Positions 15,236-25,393 of a stretch of DNA of 64,000 bases are shown piece after piece. The translations under genes were made by a program, and so were the position numbers. The notes under the pieces are model-generated. The model was not told the origin of the DNA. It searched no databases and worked only from the letters and a program-made list of their open reading frames with translations. Where the stretch lies: positions 496,001 through 560,000 of the forward strand of contig CBDDJT010000004.1 in assembly GCA_965229765.1 (NCBI GenBank). Direction: 5' to 3'. Numbering within the stretch: the stretch's first letter is position 1; each line of letters opens with the position of its first letter. The stretch is from ASV31 sp965229765. GTDB lineage: Bacteria > Pseudomonadota > Alphaproteobacteria > Rhodobacterales > Rhodobacteraceae.

Positions 15236-17887
15236 CTAGGGCTCGACCAGTCCCTTCAGTTCATAGACAAGCGCCAGTGCCTCGCGCGGCGACATCTCGT
15301 CGGGAAACACATCGGCCAGACGTGTTTCAATCGGCCCCGGCCCGGCTGACGCAGCCGGGGCGGCCTGTATCGCCGCCGCGCTGAACAACGGCAAATCGTC
15401 TATCAGCGTCGCCTTGCGCGTGCCGCCTTCGCGTTCTCCCTTTTCCAGCGCCTCCAGCACCACGCGCGCCCGCTCCACCACAGCATCGGGCAGCCCCGCC
15501 AGCCGCGCCACCTGCACCCCGTAGGACCGGTCCGCCGCTCCGTCCCGCACCTCGTGCAGGAAAATCACCTCGCCCCGCCATTCCTTGACCGCGACCGTGG
15601 CGTTCGCCACCCCGTCCAGCCGGTCGGCCAGCCGGGTAAGCTCATGATAATGGGTGGCAAACAGGACCCGACAGCGGTTTACAGACTGCAAATGTTCCAC
15701 GGTCGCCCATGCAATCGACAGCCCGTCATAGGTCGCCGTCCCGCGTCCGATCTCGTCAAGGATGACCAGCGCCCGCGCATCCGCCTGGTTCAGGATCGCC
15801 GCGGTTTCGACCATCTCGACCATGAAGGTCGATCGCCCCCGCGCTAGGTCGTCCGCCGCCCCCACCCGGCTGAACAGCTGGCTGACCAGCCCGATATGCG
15901 CCCGGTCTGCCGGCACGAAGGCCCCCATCTGCGCCAGAAGCGCCATCAGCGCGTTCTGCCGAAGGAAGGTCGACTTGCCCGCCATGTTCGGCCCGGTCAA
16001 AAGCCGGATCGCCGCGCCCTCGCCCGCTGTCAGGCGGCAGTCGTTGGCAACGAAGGGCCCGCCTCCCTGCCGCGCCAGCGCGCGTTCCACCACCGGATGC
16101 CGCCCGCCGGTGACGTCAAACGCCCGGCTCTCGTCCACCTCGGGCCGACACCAGTCGCCGGCCGCCGCCACCTCGGCCAGCGCGGCGGCAAGGTCGATCT
16201 CTGCCAGCGCGCGCGCCGCGGCGGCGACCCGGTCGGCCACCTCCAGCACGGCGTCCCGCAGCCCGGCAAAGATCAGTTTCTCGATCTCCTGCGCCCGTGC
16301 GCCCGCGTTCAGGATCTTCGTTTCCATCTCGGACAGGTCGACCGTGGTAAATCGAACGGCATTCGCTGTTGTCTGCCGGTGAATGAACCGATCGGACAAG
16401 GGCGGTGACAGCATCCGCTCGGCGTGGGTTGCCGTGGTCTCGATGAAATAGCCCAGCACATTGTTGTGCTTGATCTTCAGCGATCCGACACCGGTGTCGC
16501 GCGCATAATCCGCCTGCATCCCTGCGATCACGCCGCGCCCCTCGTCACGCAGCCGCCGCGCCTCGTCGAGGTCCGCGTCATGCCCGGCCGCGATCACCCC
16601 GCCGTCGCGCAGGAACAAGGGCGGCTCGGCGACCAGAGCGGCCTCCAGCAGGTCGATCAGATCGTCCATCCCGGTCAGGTCGCGCACCGCCTCGGCCAGC
16701 AGGCGCGGCGCGTCCCCGGGCACCAGCCCCGCCACTCGGTCCGCCTGTTCCAACCCGCCGCGAATCGCCCCAAGGTCGCGCGGCCCGCCCCGGTCCAGCG
16801 CCAGCCGCGACAACGCCCGGTCCATGTCGGGCACCCGCCGCAGCGCCTCGCGCAGGTCGGCGCGCAGCCGCCCGTGATCCACCAGAAGGCCCACCGCGTC
16901 GTGCCGGTCGCGGATCACGCCCAGATCCAGCGACGGGCTGGACAGCCGCCGGTCGAACAGCCGCGCGCCGGGGGCTGTCACCGTCCGGTCCACCGCCGCC
17001 GCCAGCGACCCCTCGCGCCCACCCGACAGGGCCGCTGTAAGTTCAAGGTTTCGACGCGTCGCGGCGTCGATCTGCATCACGCGGGACACCGCCTCGCGCA
17101 CCGGCGGGCGCAGCAGCGGCAGCTTGCCCTTTTGCGTCAGCTCAAGGTAATCGACCAGCGCGCCCATCGCCGCCATCTCGGCCCGTGTGAAGGTGCCATA
17201 GGCCTCCATCGTGCCGACAGAGAACAGCGCGGTCAGCCGCGCCTCGGCCGACGTGCTGTCGAACGACGCGCGGCCCAAAGCCGTCAGCGCCGCGCCCAGA
17301 TCCTCGACGATTCCCGCAACCTCGCCTTCGCGTGCCTCGCTCACCAGAACCTCGCGCGGGGCCAGCCGCGCCAGTTCCGGCGACAGGCGCACGGCGGGGC
17401 AGGGGGTGACGCGGAATTCCCCGGTCGAGATATCCGCCCAGGCCAGCGCGCCCTCGCCCCGCACCTCTGCATGGGCGGCGAGGTAATTGTGCCGCCGCGC
17501 ATCCAGCAGCGAATCCTCGGTCAGCGTTCCGGGCGTCACCAGCCGCACGACGTCGCGCCGCACCACGGACTTCGACCCGCGCTTCTTGGCCTCTGCGGGG
17601 TCCTCCATCTGTTCGCAGACGGCCACCCGGAACCCCTTGCGGATCAGCGACAGAAGGTAGCCGTCGGCCGCATGAACCGGCACCCCGCACATCGGGATAT
17701 CCTCGCCCAGATGCTTGCCGCGCTTGGTCAGCGCGATGTCCAGCGCCTCTGCCGCCGCCACTGCGTCGTCAAAGAACATCTCGTAGAAGTCGCCCATCCG
17801 ATAGAACAGCAGCGCCTCGCGGTGCCGGTCCTTGATCTCCAGATACTGCGCCATCATCGGCGTTACGGCGGCATTGGCGACGGTCAC
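15236..17887 (-). CDS. mutS: DNA mismatch repair protein MutS
   Basis: MutS recognises base mismatches and recruits MutL. The 883-residue protein starts TPMMAQYLEIKDRHREALLFYRMGDFYEMF, which contains the mismatch-reading Phe-x-Glu in GDFYEMF. The connector, core and clamp domains follow. The ATPase has Walker A GPNMAGKST near residue 630 and the signature DLARGRSTFMVEMVETAAILNQA. Walker B VILDEIGRGTATYDGLSIAWA and the His of LFATHYHELTRL come next. It diverges from maeB and converges with grpE. Confidence 0.97.
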   Translation of the reverse strand: MTVANAAVTPMMAQYLEIKDRHREALLFYRMGDFYEMFFDDAVAAAEALDIALTKRGKHLGEDIPMCGVPVHAADGYLLSLIRKGFRVAVCEQMEDPAEAKKRGSKSVVRRDVVRLVTPGTLTEDSLLDARRHNYLAAHAEVRGEGALAWADISTGEFRVTPCPAVRLSPELARLAPREVLVSEAREGEVAGIVEDLGAALTALGRASFDSTSAEARLTALFSVGTMEAYGTFTRAEMAAMGALVDYLELTQKGKLPLLRPPVREAVSRVMQIDAATRRNLELTAALSGGREGSLAAAVDRTVTAPGARLFDRRLSSPSLDLGVIRDRHDAVGLLVDHGRLRADLREALRRVPDMDRALSRLALDRGGPRDLGAIRGGLEQADRVAGLVPGDAPRLLAEAVRDLTGMDDLIDLLEAALVAEPPLFLRDGGVIAAGHDADLDEARRLRDEGRGVIAGMQADYARDTGVGSLKIKHNNVLGYFIETTATHAERMLSPPLSDRFIHRQTTANAVRFTTVDLSEMETKILNAGARAQEIEKLIFAGLRDAVLEVADRVAAAARALAEIDLAAALAEVAAAGDWCRPEVDESRAFDVTGGRHPVVERALARQGGGPFVANDCRLTAGEGAAIRLLTGPNMAGKSTFLRQNALMALLAQMGAFVPADRAHIGLVSQLFSRVGAADDLARGRSTFMVEMVETAAILNQADARALVILDEIGRGTATYDGLSIAWATVEHLQSVNRCRVLFATHYHELTRLADRLDGVANATVAVKEWRGEVIFLHEVRDGAADRSYGVQVARLAGLPDAVVERARVVLEALEKGEREGGTRKATLIDDLPLFSAAAIQAAPAASAGPGPIETRLADVFPDEMSPREALALVYELKGLVEP

Positions 17888-18021
17888 TGGGCCCCCCGGT
17901 TCAGCTTCGCGCCAGACTACAAAGGCCCGCCGCCCCCCGAAAGGGCGTTTCCCTTATTTGTTGAGTGCGCCTGCCCGCCCCGCTAAACCCGACTGCGGCA
18001 CAGGGGGAGGGAACAGATCAT

Positions 18022-20277
18022 ATGCCCAGTCAGAAATTCACCCGCGAAGAGGCGCTCAGCTATCACCTGATCCCCCGGCCCGGGAAATTCGACGTGGTGC
18101 CCTCGGTGCCGATGACCACCCAGCGCGACCTGTCGCTGGCCTATTCCCCCGGCGTCGCCGTCCCGTGCGAGGCGATCGCCGAAGCCCCCGAAACCGCCTA
18201 CGACTACACCACCAAGGGCAACCTCGTCGCCGTGATCTCGAACGGCACCGCGGTTCTGGGCCTCGGCAACCTTGGCGCGCTGGCGTCCAAGCCGGTGATG
18301 GAAGGCAAGGCGGTGCTGTTCAAGCGCTTCGCCGACGTCAACTCCATCGACATAGAGCTGGATACCGAAGACCCCGACGCCTTCTGCCAGGCCGTGCGCC
18401 TGATGGGCCCCACCTTCGGCGGCATCAACCTCGAAGACATCAAGGCGCCCGAATGCTTCATCATCGAACAGCGCCTGAAGGAAGAGATGGACATCCCCGT
18501 CTTCCACGACGACCAGCACGGCACCGCCGTGATCTGCGCGGCGGGGCTCATCAATGCGCTGCACATCTCGGGCAAGAAGATCGAGGATGTGAAGATCGTG
18601 CTCAACGGTGCGGGCGCCGCCGGCATCGCCTGTGTCGAACTTCTAAAGCGCATGGGCGCGCGGCATGAGAACTGCATCGCCTGCGACACCAAGGGCGTGA
18701 TCTGGCAAGGCCGCACCGAAGGCATGAACCAGTGGAAATCGGCCCACGCCGTCAAGACCGACCTGCGCACGCTGGAAGAGGCGATGAGGGGCGCCGACGT
18801 GTTCATTGGCGTCAGCGTCAAGGGCGCCGTCACGCCCGCGATGGTCGAAAGCATGGCCGACAACCCGGTGATCTTCGCCATGGCCAACCCCGACCCGGAA
18901 ATCACCCCGGAAGAGGCGCACGCCGTCCGCCCCGACGCCATCGTCGCCACCGGCCGGTCCGACTATCCCAACCAGGTGAACAACGTCCTCGGCTTTCCCT
19001 ATCTCTTCCGTGGCGCGCTCGACATCCACGCCCGCGCGATCAACGACGAGATGAAGATCGCCTGCGCCGAGGCGCTTGCCGACCTTGCGAGAGAGGACGT
19101 GCCGGACGAGGTCGCCATGGCCTATGGGAAAAAGCTGGCCTTCGGGCGCGATTACATCATCCCCACGCCCTTCGATCCGCGCCTGATCCACCGCATCCCG
19201 CCCGCCGTCGCCCGCGCAGGCATGGAAACCGGGGCCGCGCGGCGGCCGCTTGTCGATCTCGACGCCTATGAACACAGCCTCAAGGCGCGGATGGATCCCA
19301 CCGCCAGCATCCTGCAAGGCATCAACTCGCGCGCCCGCGCCGCGCAGGCCCGCATGATTTTTGCCGAGGGCGACGATTCCCGTGTCCTGCGCGCCGCCGT
19401 CGCCTATCAGCGGCAGGGGCTGGGCAAGGCCATCGTCGTCGGCCGGGAAAACGACGTGCGAGAGAAGCTGACGGCAGAGGGTCTTGGCGATGCCGTGCGC
19501 GAACTCGAGGTCGTCAACGCCGCCAACACCCGCCACCTGGAGACCTACAAGGCGTTCCTCTACGACCGCCTGCAACGCGAAGGCCACGACCGGCAGGACA
19601 TCCACCGCCTCGCCACGCGCGACCGGCACGTGTTCTCCGCCCTGATGCTGGCCCATGGGCATGGCGACGCGCTGGTCACCGGGGCCACGCGCAAGTCGGC
19701 CCATGTGCTGGGGCTTATCAACCACGTCTTCGACGCCCGCGCCGAACACGGCGCCGTTGGCGTCACCGCGCTGTTGCTGAAGGGCCGCGTCGTGCTGATC
19801 GCCGACACGCTGGTCCATGAATGGCCGGACGAGGAAGACCTTGCCACCATCGCCACGCGGGGGGCAGAGGTCGCGCGCATGTTGGGCCTCGACCCGCGCG
19901 TCGCCTTCGTCAGCTTCTCGACCTTCGGCTACCCGGTTAGCGAACGCGCCACCAAGATGCACCTCGCCCCGCTGGTGCTGGACAAGCGCGGGGTGGATTT
20001 CGAATACGAAGGCGAAATGACCGTGGATGTCGCGCTTAACCCGCAGGCGATGGCGCAGTATCCGTTTCAGCGTCTGTCGGGCCCCGCCAACATCCTGGTC
20101 GTGCCCGCCCGACATTCCGCGTCCATTTCCGTGAAGCTGATGCAGGAAATGGCCGGCGCCACGGTGATCGGTCCGATCCTTACGGGCGTGGATCGCCCGA
20201 TCCAGATCTGTTCCACGGTGTCCACCGTCAACGACATCCTGAACATGGCGGTGCTGGCTGCCTGCAACGCAGGATAG
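18022..20277 (+). CDS. maeB: NADP-dependent malic enzyme with phosphotransacetylase-like domain
   Basis: This enzyme converts malate to pyruvate and CO2. The 751-residue protein is the fused MaeB/Tme type. Residues 1 to about 420 are the malic enzyme part (SLAYSPGVAVPCEAI, the VFHDDQHGTAV catalytic segment, and the GAGAAGIACVELL NADP loop). The rest resembles phosphate acetyltransferase (FAEGDDSRVLRAAVAYQRQGLGKAIVVGR, and NPQAMAQYPFQRLSGPANILVVP). In this family the C-terminal part is regulatory, sensing acetyl-CoA. The ATG at 18022 follows an AGGGGGAGGGAA ribosome site; the longer reading frame is not supported. Confidence 0.95.
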   Translation: MPSQKFTREEALSYHLIPRPGKFDVVPSVPMTTQRDLSLAYSPGVAVPCEAIAEAPETAYDYTTKGNLVAVISNGTAVLGLGNLGALASKPVMEGKAVLFKRFADVNSIDIELDTEDPDAFCQAVRLMGPTFGGINLEDIKAPECFIIEQRLKEEMDIPVFHDDQHGTAVICAAGLINALHISGKKIEDVKIVLNGAGAAGIACVELLKRMGARHENCIACDTKGVIWQGRTEGMNQWKSAHAVKTDLRTLEEAMRGADVFIGVSVKGAVTPAMVESMADNPVIFAMANPDPEITPEEAHAVRPDAIVATGRSDYPNQVNNVLGFPYLFRGALDIHARAINDEMKIACAEALADLAREDVPDEVAMAYGKKLAFGRDYIIPTPFDPRLIHRIPPAVARAGMETGAARRPLVDLDAYEHSLKARMDPTASILQGINSRARAAQARMIFAEGDDSRVLRAAVAYQRQGLGKAIVVGRENDVREKLTAEGLGDAVRELEVVNAANTRHLETYKAFLYDRLQREGHDRQDIHRLATRDRHVFSALMLAHGHGDALVTGATRKSAHVLGLINHVFDARAEHGAVGVTALLLKGRVVLIADTLVHEWPDEEDLATIATRGAEVARMLGLDPRVAFVSFSTFGYPVSERATKMHLAPLVLDKRGVDFEYEGEMTVDVALNPQAMAQYPFQRLSGPANILVVPARHSASISVKLMQEMAGATVIGPILTGVDRPIQICSTVSTVNDILNMAVLAACNAG

Positions 20278-20281
20278 GCGC

Positions 20282-20947
20282 CTAGGACCCCGCGAATGGC
20301 GCCTCGGCGCCCCACAGCGCCCTTACCCGCGCGTCGCGCCCGCAGGCGTCGCGATAGAGCTTGTAGGCCTCGGCCTTGGTCCGGGGACCGAACCGGGTCA
20401 GAACCAGTGTGCCGCTCTTGTAGTAGTCCTGGTGGTACTCGTCGGCGGCATAGAACGGGGCCTTGTCCCGGATCGGGGTGACGATGGTGCGCCCCAGTGC
20501 CGCCGCCGCCTCTGCCTTGGCGGCCTCGGCTGCCGCGCGCTGGGCGGGGGTCAGGGCAAAGATCGCGGTGGCATAGCTTTCGCCCCGGTCACAGAACTGC
20601 CCGCCCGCGTCTGTCGGATCGACCGACCGGAAGAACATGTGCATAAGCTGCGCATAGCTGACGCGCCCTGGGTCAAAGGTGATCTCCACCACCTCCAGAT
20701 GCCCGGTGCCGCCGCGCACCACGTCCTTGTAATCGGGGTTCGCCACATGCCCGCCGGCAAAGCCCGACACCACCTCGATGACGCCCGGCACCTTCTCGAA
20801 ATCGGCCTCGACGCACCAGAAACACCCCCCCGCGACAATGGCCGTCTCGCGCCCGGCCGCCTTGGCCTGTCCGCATTCGGCCACCAGCCCGATCAGGATC
20901 GCCACCGCCAGAAGCGCGGGCTTCACGTTGTTGAATGTCAGGGTCAT
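20282..20947 (-). CDS. msrA: Peptide-methionine (S)-S-oxide reductase MsrA, exported
   Basis: MsrA repairs methionine S-sulfoxide. The catalytic motif GGCFWCVEADFEKVPGV is near residue 41 and FDPGRVSYAQLMHMFFRSVDPTDAGGQFCDRG near 100, both standard. The chosen start at 20947 (221 aa) follows a GAGGAGGCTGC ribosome site. It gives a hydrophobic leader (LLAVAILIGLVAECGQAKA), so the enzyme is probably periplasmic or membrane-anchored rather than cytoplasmic. It converges on maeB with a 4-base gap. Confidence 0.92.
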   Translation of the reverse strand: MTLTFNNVKPALLAVAILIGLVAECGQAKAAGRETAIVAGGCFWCVEADFEKVPGVIEVVSGFAGGHVANPDYKDVVRGGTGHLEVVEITFDPGRVSYAQLMHMFFRSVDPTDAGGQFCDRGESYATAIFALTPAQRAAAEAAKAEAAAALGRTIVTPIRDKAPFYAADEYHQDYYKSGTLVLTRFGPRTKAEAYKLYRDACGRDARVRALWGAEAPFAGS

Positions 20948-21170
20948 TGCAGCCTCCTCGTGACTGACGCCAGATTGCGCCCGCCGGGCAGCACGCGACA
21001 AGCGCCTCGCTCGATCCTCACGCAAGGGTGACATCGGGTGATCGCGCGGCCCTGCCGCCGTGTCCGGGCGAAACGGGTCTTCCGGGCCGTCGGCGAAGCC
21101 GCTAGCGTCGGGCCCATGACCAAACGCGACACCTCCCCCAAATCCGGCTTTCTGGCGCTGGTTCTTGCGC

Positions 21171-21212
21171 GCCGACATTTTGCCGACGTTGTGCCGACGT
21201 GATGCCGACGAC
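21171..21212. repeat. 11-bp tandem repeat at the start of the sulfotransferase-like gene
   Basis: Three full 11-base units beginning GCCGAC lie at 21171-21181, 21182-21192 and 21193-21203. The start of a fourth at 21204 runs into the coding sequence, with the ATG at 21202 inside the third unit. Confidence 0.7.
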
Positions 21213-21936
21213 GAAAATCGCCATGTGGTCGGGGCCGAGAAACCTGTCGACCGCCATGATGTATGCCTTCGCCGCGCGCGGCGATTGCGCCGTCTGGGAT
21301 GAACCCTTCTATGCCGCCTACCTTGACCGGACCGGCCTGATCCACCCCATGCGGGACGAGATCCTGGCCGGCGGCGAACGCGACCCAGACGTCATCGCCG
21401 CCCGCTGCGCCGGGCCGGTGCCCAACGGGAAAAGTGTTTTTTATCAGAAACATATGGCGCAGCACATGGTGCCAAACATGCCGACGGACTGGATGGCGCA
21501 GGTGGTCAACGTGTTCCTCATCCGCCACCCCGCCCGCGTCGTCGCCAGTTATGCCGCCAAGCGCGAGAACCCGACAGAAGCCGATCTTGGCTTCACCCGC
21601 ATTGCCGAGCTCTACGATCACGCCCGATCCCTTGGCCAGACGCCCACCGTCATCGACGCCTCCGACATCCGCGCCAACCCCGAAAGAGCCCTGTCGCAGC
21701 TTTGCGAGAGCCTGAATTTGTCGTGGAATCCCAGAATGTTGTCCTGGCCAGAAGGTGGGCATCCCGACGATGGCGTCTGGGCCCGCCACTGGTATGGCGC
21801 CGTCCACCGAAGCACCGGTTTCGCCGGCCCCGAGGCACCTCTGCCAGACCTCGACGGCCCCTACACGGCACTGGCCCAAGCCGGTCTTGACGCCTACCAC
21901 CACCTTGCCGCCAACCGGATTTCGGCAAATCTGTGA
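21202..21936 (+). CDS. Sulfotransferase-like P-loop protein
   Basis: The 244-residue protein begins MPTTKIAMWSGPRNLSTAMMYAFAARG, where WSGPRNLST is the phosphosulfate-binding P-loop pattern of the sulfotransferase superfamily. VVNVFLIRHPARVVASYAAKRE near residue 107 matches the second conserved element (Arg-His-Pro, then Ser). Related proteins are often annotated as sulfotransferase family or mis-named as aminotransferase-like. The substrate is unknown. The start lies within an 11-bp tandem repeat. msrA diverges 254 bases upstream. Confidence 0.75.
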   Translation: MPTTKIAMWSGPRNLSTAMMYAFAARGDCAVWDEPFYAAYLDRTGLIHPMRDEILAGGERDPDVIAARCAGPVPNGKSVFYQKHMAQHMVPNMPTDWMAQVVNVFLIRHPARVVASYAAKRENPTEADLGFTRIAELYDHARSLGQTPTVIDASDIRANPERALSQLCESLNLSWNPRMLSWPEGGHPDDGVWARHWYGAVHRSTGFAGPEAPLPDLDGPYTALAQAGLDAYHHLAANRISANL

Positions 21937-22090
21937 CGCCCTGACACGGATTTCCTGACCGGAATGACGCAACCACAGTTTTGCCACATTCAACGCGCCA
22001 TGTTGTTGCAAGATCCGAAACAATTGCATTGAATTTGCATGTTTTTCCAACTTGCGAAAACGTGCTCAGTGCATAGGTAAGCAGGCTGAT

Positions 22091-23065
22091 ATGGGTTATA
22101 ATATCAGTGAAGTCAGTGGCGCCTCGACCGGCGGTGTCAGCGATTGGTTCTTCGAGGCAACGCTGAACGGGACCAGTGTAACCACCGTTTCCGGCGACTT
22201 TGACGAGGTTCCGCTTTTTGGCGGCGGCGGGTCGAGCGAATCCGATCAGGGCTATGGTTTTGTCATCGTCTCGGGCGATGAGTACGGCGATATCGTCTTT
22301 GATTCCACGACTGGTGAATTCACCTTCGAGATCGACCGTGACGCGGTGTTCGATTCCGGCTCTGATCAGGTCATCACCATCCTTGTGACCGGCACCGACA
22401 CCCAGGGAACGGACGAAGACACGATCACGATCACGCTTCTTATCTGTGTGGCGCGTGGCACGTTGATCGAAACCGAAGACGGCCCCATCCCCGTGGAATC
22501 GCTAAGAAAAGGGGCCCTTGTAAGAACAGCTGACGGCCCTGCGCAGCCGGTCCGATGGATCGGGTCGCGCAAGATTTCCGAATTGGAGATGCGCGCGGAT
22601 CCATCGCTTCGCCCCATCCGTATCGCAGCCGGCGCACTGGGCGAGGACCGCCCATCGCGCGACCTTCTGGTGTCCCCCCAGCACCGCATTCTCGTAGAGG
22701 ACTGGCGCGCGGAACTGATGTTCGGGGATACAGAGGTGCTGGTGCCGGCCAAGGCCCTTTTGAACGACACGACCGTGCGCATCGATCATGGCGCACGGGA
22801 GGTAGAGTATTTCCATGTGCTCTTCGACAGCCACCAGATCATGCTGACCGAGGGCCTGCCTACGGAAAGCTTTCACCCCGGCGACTACGCCCTGCGCGAC
22901 ATCGATGCCTGCGCAAGGCAAGAGCTTCTGCGCCTGTTTCCCGCGCTTTCGACTGCACACGGCGTCGGACCGACGGCGCGAAAGGCTCTGCGTCCATGGG
23001 AAGGCGCGTTGTTGCAGGGGTGTCTTGGGGACGGGACGCCACAGGATGGGCCGCGGATGTCATGA
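22091..23065 (+). CDS. Hint-domain (hedgehog/intein-like) protein
   Basis: A 324-residue protein with two parts. Residues 1-118 are acidic and beta-rich (GDIVFDSTTGEFTFEIDRDAVFD, then VITILVTGTDTQGTDEDTITITLLI), resembling a VCBS or cadherin-like module. From Cys119 it is a bacterial Hint domain: CVARGTLIETEDGPIPVESL, QPVRWIGSRK, SPQHRILVEDW and YFHVLFDSHQIMLTEGLPTESFHPG. Hint domains make an N-S acyl shift at the first Cys and can cleave or ligate the preceding module. There is no N-terminal signal and no RTX nonapeptide repeats. The ATG at 22091 is chosen over an upstream TTG. The stop overlaps the acyltransferase start (ATGA). Confidence 0.85.
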   Translation: MGYNISEVSGASTGGVSDWFFEATLNGTSVTTVSGDFDEVPLFGGGGSSESDQGYGFVIVSGDEYGDIVFDSTTGEFTFEIDRDAVFDSGSDQVITILVTGTDTQGTDEDTITITLLICVARGTLIETEDGPIPVESLRKGALVRTADGPAQPVRWIGSRKISELEMRADPSLRPIRIAAGALGEDRPSRDLLVSPQHRILVEDWRAELMFGDTEVLVPAKALLNDTTVRIDHGAREVEYFHVLFDSHQIMLTEGLPTESFHPGDYALRDIDACARQELLRLFPALSTAHGVGPTARKALRPWEGALLQGCLGDGTPQDGPRMS

Positions 23066-23576
23066 CCACCCTGACGGACGCACGCGGGCGCACCCTGCCC
23101 GAAATCGAAGCGCCGTCCGCCGACCGCCTGCGCGCCTATGGAGACATGTTGTTCCTTGGCTTTCGCAGCGACCGGCACACCCGAATGCCCGTCGGCGTCC
23201 TGCGCACCTATCTTGAACCGGCGCTTGTCCGGGGGCAGTTCCGTATCTTTCGCTTCGATGGCGTCCCGCGTGCCATGTACACATGGGCTTGGCTGACGCC
23301 CGAGGCAGAGCGCCGGCTTGTCACCGGCGTTCCACTGGCACCCGAGGACTGGAGCGGGGGCGAGCGTCTCTGGATCGTCGACCTGATCGCGCCCTATCGC
23401 GGGCTGATGGGCAGTATCGGCCGCTGGATCATGCAGCGGGGCAACCTGACCGAGACAGAGTTTCTGTTCCGGCGCGTCACCGATGAAAACACCACGCGCC
23501 GGATCGTCCACGTGGACTTCAGGCGCGATCACCTGGCCGAGATCTACGGCCAGGACGAGTTCCTGTCGACGCTGAC

Positions 23577-23580
<4 letters not shown>
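23062..23580 (+). CDS. HlyC-family toxin-activating lysine acyltransferase
   Basis: HlyC-type enzymes move an acyl chain from acyl-ACP to internal lysines of RTX toxins. The 172-residue length matches the family. Conserved features include RHTRMPVGVLRTYLEPALVRGQFRIF with His39, then DGVPRAMYTWAWLTPEAERRL and DWSGGERLWIVDLIAPY with Asp107. The His39-Asp107 spacing agrees with the catalytic His23 and Asp92 of HlyC. No RTX toxin is nearby; the Hint-domain gene, whose stop it overlaps by 4 bases, is the only obvious co-translated partner. Its stop shares the CTAG tetranucleotide with the convergent argG stop. Confidence 0.85.
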
Positions 23581-24797
<1,217 letters not shown>

Positions 24798-24923
24798 CGC
24801 TGGCTCCGTTTCATATCGGTGCGCGCGGTTTACAGCGCCCATACGGGGCGGGCAAGCGGGCCGCGGGCTTGCACGCGGCCGCATGGGCTGTTTCCTTGCT
24901 CCGGACCACCACAGGAGGCCGAC

Positions 24924-25352
24924 ATGGCAGAACGGATGGAAGTGTATCGCGGCGTCGTGCACCCATGGCACCACGACCAGTTCGGGCACATGAACGTGCG
25001 CCACTATGCGCCGTTCTTCGACGATGCCACGTTTCACCTGGTCTCGTCGCTGGGCCTGACCTATCCGGTGATGATCGCGGAACACGCGGTCCACACCGTG
25101 ACCGCCGTGGCCACCACCACCTTTCGGCAGGAACTGGTGGCGGGCGATCTGGTTGCAATCGACGGCGCGGTGACGCGGATCGGTTCGAAAAGCGTCACCT
25201 TCCAGCTGCGGATGCGCCATGTGGCCACCGGGGCGGTGCACGCGACATATGACACGACAGAGGTTTTCTTTGATCCAGAAACGCGGCGTTCCGCACCGAT
25301 TCCCGATGCAATAAGGGAAGTTCTGTCGCGGCATCTGGTGCAGGACGACTGA
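24924..25352 (+). CDS. 4HBT-type acyl-CoA thioesterase
   Basis: A 142-residue hot-dog-fold protein. The motif GVVHPWHHDQFGHMNVRHYAPFFDDA contains the Asp-Gln-Phe-Gly-His-Met-Asn pattern of the 4-hydroxybenzoyl-CoA thioesterase (YbgC-like) family, with the catalytic Asp near residue 17. An AGGAGG ribosome site sits 7 bases before the ATG at 24924. It diverges from argG and lies 41 bases before ilvA. The physiological acyl-CoA cannot be told from sequence. Confidence 0.85.
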   Translation: MAERMEVYRGVVHPWHHDQFGHMNVRHYAPFFDDATFHLVSSLGLTYPVMIAEHAVHTVTAVATTTFRQELVAGDLVAIDGAVTRIGSKSVTFQLRMRHVATGAVHATYDTTEVFFDPETRRSAPIPDAIREVLSRHLVQDD

Positions 25353-25393
25353 CGGAGATTGGCGCGCCGCCTGTGTTCTGATAGCCCCGGGAC

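Noticed and set aside
16424..17986. 520-residue open frame opposite mutS
   Set aside because: It is antisense to a clear mutS, rich in Arg, Gln and His with no recognisable domain, as expected of a GC-rich shadow frame.
22091..23065. RTX calcium-binding repeats in the Hint-domain protein
   Set aside because: No GGxGxDxUx nonapeptides occur; the glycine run near residue 44 is a single short stretch.
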